A stretch of 64,000 bases of DNA from Gigaspora rosea (taxonomy: Eukaryota > Glomeromycota > Glomeromycetes > Diversisporales > Gigasporaceae): assembly GCA_003550325.1 (NCBI GenBank), contig QKWP01002113.1:22251-86250 (forward strand). The letters are read 5' to 3'. The position numbers and the translations under genes are program-made. Below are positions 56,360 to 64,000 of this stretch, piece after piece. A model generated the notes under the pieces. The model was not told where the DNA came from. It did not search any database and saw only the letters and a program-made list of their open reading frames with translations. Numbering within the stretch: the first letter of the stretch is position 1; every line of letters starts with the position of its first letter.

Positions 56360-58394
56360 ATGATATCTTCCAAAGAGTGTGTATCGCTTATATTACCCAC
56401 TTTTATTTTAATCTTTTTTTTATATTTTACTTTTCAAACAATACACGATCCTTACTTAAATACATCCAAAAAATTATCATTACATGGAAATTTTCTTCAC
56501 ATAACAGATTTTCATCCAGATCCTCATTACATAGCAAATTCTACACTTAAATCAAAATGTCATGGTGGACGTATAAAAAATAGAAAAAATCCAATACCTT
56601 CAGGAACTTGGGGTTCTTCGGCTTCAAAATGTGATACTCCTGTGAGTTTAATTAATGCTACTTTTAAATGGTTAGAAGAAAATTGGAAAGATAAATTAGA
56701 TTTTATCATATGGACCGGTGATAACTCTAGGTTCGTTTTTTAAGAATATATTTTTTTTTTTTAAAAAAAAAAATCTTTTTTCCACAAAATTTAAAAATAT
56801 TAAATTTATAAAAATTCTTTTTAATAGGCATGATAATGATGATCACATACCAAGAAGCGCAGAAGAGGTTTATGAATTAAATAAAATGATTGCAAACAAA
56901 TTTCTTGAAACATTTTCCAATTCAAAAGGTATACCAAGAACCAGAAGAAATAAACCACGATTTATACCTATCGTACCTTCAATAGGAAATAATGATATAC
57001 ATCCTAATAATATATTATCACCTGGACCAAATAATGTTCTTTCAACACTTCATTCAATTTGGGAACCTTTTATACCTGAAAGTCAACGTAAATCATTTCT
57101 TTACGGTGGATATTTTTATACTGAAGTAATTCCAAAAAAACTTATGGTTATATCATTAAATACTATGTATTTTTATAATGCAAATTCAGCTGTTAATGGA
57201 TGTAAATCACCTGAACAACCTGGTACTATTGAAATGAAATGGTTAAAAGATTTATTAAAGAAAGCTCGAAAACTTGGAATTAAAGTTTATTTAACTGGTC
57301 ATGTTGCTCCAAGAAAAAAACAATATGTGAAATCTTGTTATATTGAATATAAAAAAATTTCAATAAAATATCATGATCTTATATTAGGTCATTATTATGG
57401 TCATTCAAATATGGATCATTTCTTTTTTATGGGTGCTAATAAGGATTTAAGCAAATTTCGTAATGAATCTTCTTTAACAACAACAAATTATTCTGATGAT
57501 TATGATGATTATTATGATGATGATTATTATTCTGAGGATTATGATTATTATTCTGAAGATTCTATGGATATTAATTCTGAGGATTCTATGGATATTAATT
57601 CTGAGGATTTTATGGATGCTTTTTCGGATGATTCTTCTACAGAAAATAATTCTCCTACAGAAAATAATTCTCCTACAGAAAATAATTCTTCTACAGAAAA
57701 TAATTCTTCTACAGAAAATAATTCTTCTACAGAAAATAATTCTGTAGAAAATGAAGATTTGGAAAAAGTAACTTCTAAATCACCTGTTAAAAAAATTAAC
57801 AAATATTTGAGAAAACTTTATAATCATTATCGATCAGTTCCACCTCTTACTAAAGGTGTTGGCAAAGAATACGTCGTCATTCATATAAATCCATCCGTAA
57901 TTCCTGTATTTTATCCGGCATTAAGAATCTTTAAATATAATACTACTGAAGTTGAAAACTCTGAATATGAATATAACGATGATGATGATGATGACGACGA
58001 TGACGATAATTTGGAATCTTTGAAAAAGAATAAACAACCAAAGGGTCATGATCCTAAAGCACCTTCTCACATAAATACTTTCCTTACACCATTAGGATAT
58101 ACACAATATTTTATCAACCTCACTCATAGCAACTTATTCCCAAATAGCAAACCAGAGTACACAGTTGAATACACAACTTGGGATGATTATCATATGAATG
58201 ATCTTACTGTACCAAGCTGGATTAACTTGGCAAGAAGAGTAACAGGACAAAAATTAAAATCTATGTTGTGGAGTAAAATCGAAGATAATTTAATGGTTGG
58301 TGCAAGATCTTTATTAGAAAACAATGATGATAAATTTAAAGATGGTATATCTAAAGGACCTGAAGATTACTTAATTTCCGATCTCGATTTTTAA
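56360..58394 (+). CDS. PPN1: Endopolyphosphatase (vacuolar metallophosphoesterase), two exons
   Basis: Exons 56360-56730 and 56828-58394 join across a 97-bp intron (GTTCGT..AATAG), which restores TGDNSRHDND; 645 residues result. An N-terminal anchor (LILPTFILIFFLYFTF) marks a type II membrane protein. Metallophosphoesterase motifs follow in order: ITDFHPDPHY, TGDNSRHD, IGNNDIHPNN, LTGHVAP and GHYYGHSNMDHF, which supply the expected Asp/His/Asn metal ligands. This matches the fungal Ppn1 family, which cleaves long polyphosphate chains inside the vacuole. Between the last motif and the C-terminal part is a highly acidic, low-complexity insert (about residues 375-465) with DYDDYYDDDYYSEDY, repeated EDSMDINS and six TENNS units; a second acidic run, DDDDDDDDDD, comes later. 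In mycorrhizal fungi polyphosphate is the transported phosphate store, so this enzyme is likely relevant to phosphate release. Symbol by family, not by orthology test. Confidence 0.9.
57643..57741 (+). repeat. In-gene 15-bp tandem repeat encoding STENN/PTENN units
   Basis: Six copies of TCTACAGAAAATAAT or the CCTACA variant stand in frame in the endopolyphosphatase gene, and the ORF stays open. Repeat number is probably variable. The open frame on the opposite strand is only its shadow. Confidence 0.85.
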
Positions 58395-58399
58395 AATAG

Positions 58400-60750
58400 A
58401 CAATCTATCATTTATTTTCCTTTCTCTCTTTTTGTTTGTATTTGAGTAGAAAAATTTATAAATTATATTAACTTATAATATTTTTTTTCTACGTATATAT
58501 ATATATATTTTAGCATTTTTTTTAACATATGAAAAAAACAACGCATTTTTTTTTTGTAACAATCATTTTCTATTTTTATTTTTGCATTTTTCTTTGTCAA
58601 TCAAAAAAAGTTCGATAAAGCACTACCTACCTACAGTAGGTTCGTGCGTAATAAAAAAATAAAAAAGATATATAGATATGAAATTTAAATTTCATACATG
58701 AGTTATTGAACTTAAAAAACTTTATTATGCGAGTGTGAATTAGAACACTTTTTATTTCTTTGTATCACTAATTTACACTATAGTACAGTATACCACGCTC
58801 ACATGTAAATCAAGAAATTTTTTTTAAGATTCACAGTAATTATGCAATAGATGAATAGAGTGGTGTAAAAATAGTACACAAGTACATACGTACGCAATTA
58901 ATTAATTTTGACCAAACTTTAATCTCCGATATACATTCGCACGCACGTACGTACATACGTGCGTGCGTTCCAAACAAAAAAATAATAATCGAAACTTTGA
59001 AACTATTACGTCGGGTATATCGGGTATGCTACTACCCAAATCTGTGAGAAATCTGCGTGAAATTTATAATTTTTACGATTAAAGAATTATTTAATTCACA
59101 CTTATGGAGAACTTCGTCTGTATTTGATAGTGAATCTCGTGAATATAGTAAAAAATGATCAGACAAAAAGGTCGATCGATTTCTACAAGGTATATGAAGT
59201 GATCTTTATCCAATTTGGTAAATTACACTGCATAAATTTTCTTTGTTTCCAATTCCTTTCATTGCCATATATTAGTCAATTGTTTGAATTGTTTGAAACG
59301 TTATACCTGATACTGTTACCTAATATTGATACCTTATACTGTATTGGCTTATTAACGTACGCACGTACGTTTTACGTACATACATACAAAGGGTTCCCTA
59401 ATACTGTAATACTGTAATATATGTGTTTAATAAAATTTCAAGCGATTTTTCTGGATTTTAGAATTAATTTACTTCGTCTGGCAGAATCAACAAAGAATTT
59501 TTTTTTTCTCCTGCGACAATGATAACATATGCGTCAATTTCGGAAAAATTTTAGTAAAAAAAAAAAAAAAAAATAAAAGACTTCAACAATGGTAATTAAT
59601 ACAGTAACTGAAGTAAATAAAGTAAAATGATATTTCTTTTTTTGAATTAAACAACCGTTTAAGCAATTATACAACTTTTTTAAACCACTTACCGGTATCA
59701 TAAATCATTGTTTAAAATAAAAAAAAAACTTCTTTTTCTAAAAATAATTTCATTAATGACAACAAATGCTAACAAACGCAAAATAACTGTTTTACGTATT
59801 TCAAAACTAATTTACAATAAATTAATTACCTTACCTTACCTGGTGCATGTTTTATAAATCCTATTTTTGGGACAAATTTACCTCAAAAAAAAAAAATCAA
59901 AGTATATCAAACAATAGTATAAACAATAGCACGATTTTTTATAACAATCATTTATTTGTAAGTTATGTTTCGAAAATTAAAAAATCATACCTTACTAACT
60001 ACTTTAATCTTTTTAAAAAACGAATCAGCATTTATATATATATATATATGAATAAAAAGAATTTGTTAATTATATGCTATTAATAAAATACAATGAATCA
60101 AACGGTTTTTTGTTTAATTTTATCTATGTTTATGAATCTTATATTCTTCTGTCTTCTAACTTAAAAAATATACTCTGAAACTTTTATGTATGTACGAACT
60201 GTACGCAGTACATACGTGTACAGTACATATCAATATATATATATATATATATATATAATGTAACGCATTATTACATATTAACGTATACATACCCGATAAG
60301 TATAGTGTATATTTCATGTGATTAAGAATTTTATATTATTATGTGATACGAACAAGTGATTCGAGCAGTTTTATGTGTGACCTTAATAAAAAAAAACAAA
60401 GAAGTAGGATTCTTTGAAGTTAAAATAAATTTTCTTCATGATCTATAAATAATTTAATGAATATAAATATATTAGTGAAACAAATCTCTGTGCAAAAGAT
60501 TCTCCTCTTATCTAAGAAATTTAATGATAAAACTGTTGTTTCGTTTCTTTTTTTTTTTTTTTTTGACGAAACAACTAATAACTGGAAAAAAAAATTTTAT
60601 TAACGACAGAAAATATATATATATATAGTAAAAACAGACGTTTAAGACATTTAAGACATTTAAAAAAAGATTAAAACTTTTTTTTTGAGAAAATATTAAA
60701 ACGTTAGCAAGGAAAACAAATTTTTTTTTGATCAAATATAATATTTTAAA
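58400..60750. other. Intergenic stretch between endopolyphosphatase and CRIB genes
   Basis: It holds (AT)n tracts (58493-58507, 60234-60255), ACGT microsatellites (58888-58970, 59355-59392, 60184-60232) and T/A homopolymers (59559-59573, 60548-60564). No convincing gene is seen. Confidence 0.5.
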
Positions 60751-60751
60751 A

Positions 60752-61629
60752 ATGGGTAATTGTCTTGCCTCTCCGAACCAAAGACCAAGAAATATTGGAA
60801 TTAGTTCACAATCATTAAATTCAATTCCAAAAAGAAATTTCTTTCATGATAACGAACATAATAATACAAAAAAATCTAAAACTTTTAAACGAAAAAAAAT
60901 TCATAAAAATCTTATTGGACTTCCTTCAAACTTTCAGGTATCTATTCAATAATATATGCGTTTTCTTTTTACATTTACCGATAGTAATCTTTTATATTCA
61001 TTATATTAATTATATACTTATATAATTTAAATAGCATACTGGACATATCGGAATTTCTGAATTACGTAGTGGAAAAGTTGATGTAAATTTTTTTGTTTCT
61101 TTTTTTCTTTGTTCAATTAATTATATACGTATTTTATACTATATTACAGTATTATAACTATTTCAATTTTTGTTTTTTATCATTATTAGCCAGAAAAGGT
61201 TAAAACTCAAATGGCAGAAGTTGCAGCAGCTTTACGTTTAGAAATTAATCCATTATCAGAATCTATTGATACTCAAATTAATCAAATACCAATATCGAAT
61301 CAAGTTCAAGATTCATCTTCTTTTACTTCAAATTCTCCATCTCAATTTCATGTCAAGGTAAAATAATAATTAAAGATTATATGAATTATGAATAATCATC
61401 AATTATGAGTACTGATTTATTGATGTATACTTTTTTAAAGAGAAAACAAACGTCACCAAGTATACCAATGTCACAAGAACAAGTTACCTTCACACCATAT
61501 ACAATTTCATCACAAAATCAAGTGGTAGTAGATCCGATGGCAGAAGTCGTTGCAGCTTTGAAAATGCCTGCTGATGGAAATTTAAATGATTTTGTTATAA
61601 GTAATTCAAATGAATTGAAGGTAGCATGA
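60752..61629 (+). CDS. CRIB-domain small Cdc42 effector-like protein, four exons
   Basis: Exons 60752-60937, 61035-61082, 61190-61357 and 61441-61629 all join in phase 0 with GT..AG introns and give about 196 residues. The protein starts MGNCLAS, an N-myristoylation/palmitoylation-type start. A basic stretch (KKSKTFKRKKIHKN) precedes the CRIB motif LIGLPSNFQHTGHIG, which fits I-x-x-P-x(n)-F-x-H-x-x-H-x-G, split by intron 1 just before the first His. Lipidated N-terminus, basic patch and a lone CRIB without kinase is the layout of metazoan CDC42SE/SPEC proteins; it would bind GTP-loaded Cdc42/Rac at the plasma membrane and act in polarity. After the CRIB, the segment MAEVAAALRL (exon 3) is echoed by MAEVVAALKM (exon 4). 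The last exon may instead splice at AAG|GTAGCA near 61621, so the true end is uncertain. Confidence 0.82.
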
Positions 61630-63420
61630 TCCATTATCTATTGTATATATACTTTGCGTACGTTGTACGTACGTATGTACGTATGCATTTCTGAACATTT
61701 TAACATTTGCATTTATATTATAATACTATGTCAAATATCGATACAAACTATTCTTATCTGTACGTACTATATTTTGGAAATTTCATATGCTGTATATATC
61801 CAATTTCATACAAAAACAAAAAAAAATGGGTGGGATTCACTTGTTATCTAACGTTTGATACGTTCTATAACATTATCTTTAGTCTCTTTTTGATACATGT
61901 TTATAGCTTCATTGAAAAGATCATCTGCATTGGTTATATGCTTTTATTTTTTTTAAAAAATCATTGATCTTTTATATTATAAATAAATTTACTATCTTTT
62001 TGTATTCTTTATAATTATAATTTCGTTGTTGTCTTATTTTTCATAATAATTCTGAATTATTAAAAAGAATAAAATTTACACATGTATGAAAAAAAAATAA
62101 GATTTAACATTGCATCACACGAGTATTTACGTGTGTTTACGAGTATTTTGGTTTACATTTTTGTGCAGTTTGCACCTTCTAAACGCGTATTCTCTAGATG
62201 CAGGTACGTTTTATATACATTAAATAATTCAATTCCTTATTGAAACATATAAAGTAAAATTCATCTCAAACGCAGAATCTTTATTGCCTCAGATAGGATG
62301 TAAAAAAATTATGCATTTTTGTGTGATTTTATAGCAGTAAGCTTAGGTAAACTAGTTTTCAAGTGATTTGTTATTTGAACACATGATACGTAATTCCTGA
62401 GTTCATGTTATAATAATTAGGATCATAGTTAAAAATCATTTAGAGGAGACCTAGGGTTATCAGGTTATCCAGAACAATTAAGAATTGCACTACAGCGAGC
62501 AGATATGAAATTTTACGGGAAAAACTTCTTATAATAATACTAAGGATGAAACATATTTAACTTTAAAAACATTAAGAATTTATTAAAGGTACACCTGAGT
62601 TGGCAAGCAAGTGTATGGGTGTTAATACTTTAACGTGCCAGAAACGTCCGTAAAGTTGAGTAGATAGTATCACGCGATAAACAATAATTATATTATGAAG
62701 GATGAAGATATAAGTATGAAAAAGCATTTCAATCAGTAGACGCGATTGTTCCAATATTGAAACTAAATTAATAGACATTCCTCATAATAAATTTCAACCA
62801 AATTTATTGACAAAAAATCAAATTAATTTAACGTAGCTGATTTACGATCTCTGTTATAGTAGTTCTATGCACTTTAATTGATTTTAAAATAAGAAATAAA
62901 GATTATGCTATTAAATTGATGATTTCTTAAATAAATAACTGGTACGTAGCGATCATTTTAAACCTCAAATTATTTAAAAATGCCAAGTCTTTTTGCATTG
63001 CGTTAACAATTAGTATCTTTTCAAAAAATGAGACTTTCTTAAAAAGCTACAAAGAAATTTGATCACAGTCATTGTTTTTAAACAATTATCTTTTAAATAC
63101 AATTTTCTAGATCGTGATTTAGCGGTACAGGATATTTGAGACCGAATTTTAATGCAAAGAAAAAAAAAAGTGATTATAAATTTTTGAGAAACCTTAGCCT
63201 AGACCCGGGTTCTATGTTAATTAATATGAACCTCATAGAGGTTTATATTAAAATTTTTTTTTTATTCTAGGCCTCAACGAGGTTTACGTTAAATATAGAA
63301 AAACCTTAACCTAAACCCAAATTTTATATATGATATTAAAAAAGTTTATTATATATACCGGTAGATCAATACCTTTTAAACGCGAAACTTCATTTTTTTT
63401 TAATACGTATATATTCAAAA
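61630..63420. other. Intergenic stretch between CRIB gene and FAR1-type relic
   Basis: A short ACGT microsatellite lies at 61655-61686. AACCTCATAGAGGTT and CCTCAACGAGGTTTACG words near 63228-63285 form a small inverted pair with AACCTTAGCCTAGACCC/AACCTTAACCTAAACCC direct copies at 63190 and 63302. No gene is supported. Confidence 0.4.
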
Positions 63421-64000
63421 ATGATTAATATAGAAAATAAGTCACATCCACAACTTGGAGAATCTTTTTCAACTCAAGAAGAGTTTTTTGAAGCAATTCG
63501 GCAATATGGTCTTAGTCAAGGTTTTACAATTAGATATGGTAAAGTTGATAATAGAAATAAAGAAAAAGAAATACGTAAAAGAACAATTTTATGTTCACGC
63601 GAAGGTACACCTGTAGCAAAGAAAGATGATGATAAACCAAAGCGGCAAAGAGAATCAAAACGATGTGGTTGCAAATATATGGTACGCGCGTCATTAAATA
63701 AAGAAAATAATAAATGGTATATTATTGCACTACAAGAAATACACAATCATGCGATGATTAAACAAGAAGAATTAAGGTTTACTCAACAAGAACGAAATCT
63801 TCCAGATAATGTTAAAAAATGAGTTCTTTTATTACGACGTGCAGGATGTGATATATCTCAAATTTTATCTATATTAAAAGAAGAATTTTCAGGGGAAATT
63901 ACGTGGATCTATGATGATATATATAATTTTATTTACCGTACACAAGAATTAAACAATGAGAAATTTGATGCTTCTGAATTTATTCAAACACTTAAGCTAA
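63421..64000 (+). pseudogene. FAR1-domain (MULE-type) protein with in-frame TGA, runs off window
   Basis: The frame from ATG 63421 has the FAR1/WRKY-GCM1 zinc-finger layout: GESFSTQEEFFEAIRQYGLS, FTIRYGKVDN, ILCSREG, KRCGCKYMVRAS and WYIIALQEIHNHAM, with the Cys, Cys and HxH ligands in order. A TGA at 63820-63822 interrupts it, but the same frame continues with VLLLRRAGCDISQILSILKE and reaches the window end still open. FAR1 domains of this kind sit at the N-terminus of Mutator-like (MULE) transposases and domesticated FHY3/FAR1-like regulators. With the stop it would make only a 133-residue DNA-binding fragment. A recently dead MULE is likeliest; an intron hiding the stop cannot be excluded. 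Confidence 0.75.

Noticed and set aside
57496..57802. Overlapping frames rich in Ile/Met and in Glu/Ser
   Set aside because: They are out-of-frame and antisense readings of the endopolyphosphatase repeat segment.

Overview
The window looks like nuclear DNA of an arbuscular mycorrhizal fungus, most likely Rhizophagus or a close Glomeromycotina relative. The sequence is extremely AT-rich, introns are short with GT..AG borders, and genes are sparse in a sea of transposon debris. Two kinase-type loci have architectures expanded in these fungi: a CxxC-prefixed tyrosine-kinase-like family and a Sel1-repeat plus kinase family. No tRNA, rRNA or bacterial-type feature was seen. All positions were counted by eye and may be off by a base or two.

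Genes that look intact: the last exons of a peroxisomal-type acyl-CoA dehydrogenase (1-229), a two-exon cytochrome P450 (10598-12327), an intronless helical protein with a hydrophobic hairpin (26971-27933, minus), a two-exon endopolyphosphatase (56360-58394) and a four-exon Cdc42-small-effector-like CRIB protein (60752-61629). Broken genes: a kinase relic (2640-3735, minus), a hAT transposase N-terminus (16177-16500), a Merlin/IS1595-type DDE transposase (32870-33760), a Sel1-repeat kinase with one frameshift (49215-50536, minus) and a FAR1/MULE-type reading frame with an in-frame TGA (63421 to the window end). The intact genes do not form a pathway; their link is only proximity.

The main content of 1-49 kb is a layered set of non-autonomous DNA transposons. 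Many are bounded by direct 8-bp target duplications and start with TAG or CAG. Just inside their ends they carry islands built from one short word repeated in both orientations (GGTCC, TTTGATTTGA, AATGACC, TGGACA, ATGCGCAT, CCCGG and others). Reading the window this way explains two large composites: 964-6083 (5.1 kb, enclosing the kinase relic) and 28402-37295 (8.9 kb, enclosing at least five smaller elements and the Merlin transposase). Two paralogous copies of a host repeat (40.7-43.9 kb and 46.7-48.9 kb) give natural empty sites that confirm four of the insertions.

From 50.5 kb to the end the sequence is calmer: few elements, three genes in the same orientation as a final MULE relic, and repeated ACGT-type microsatellites between them. 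A single N at 47289 lies between two 476-bp blocks that look identical, and is probably an assembly artefact.
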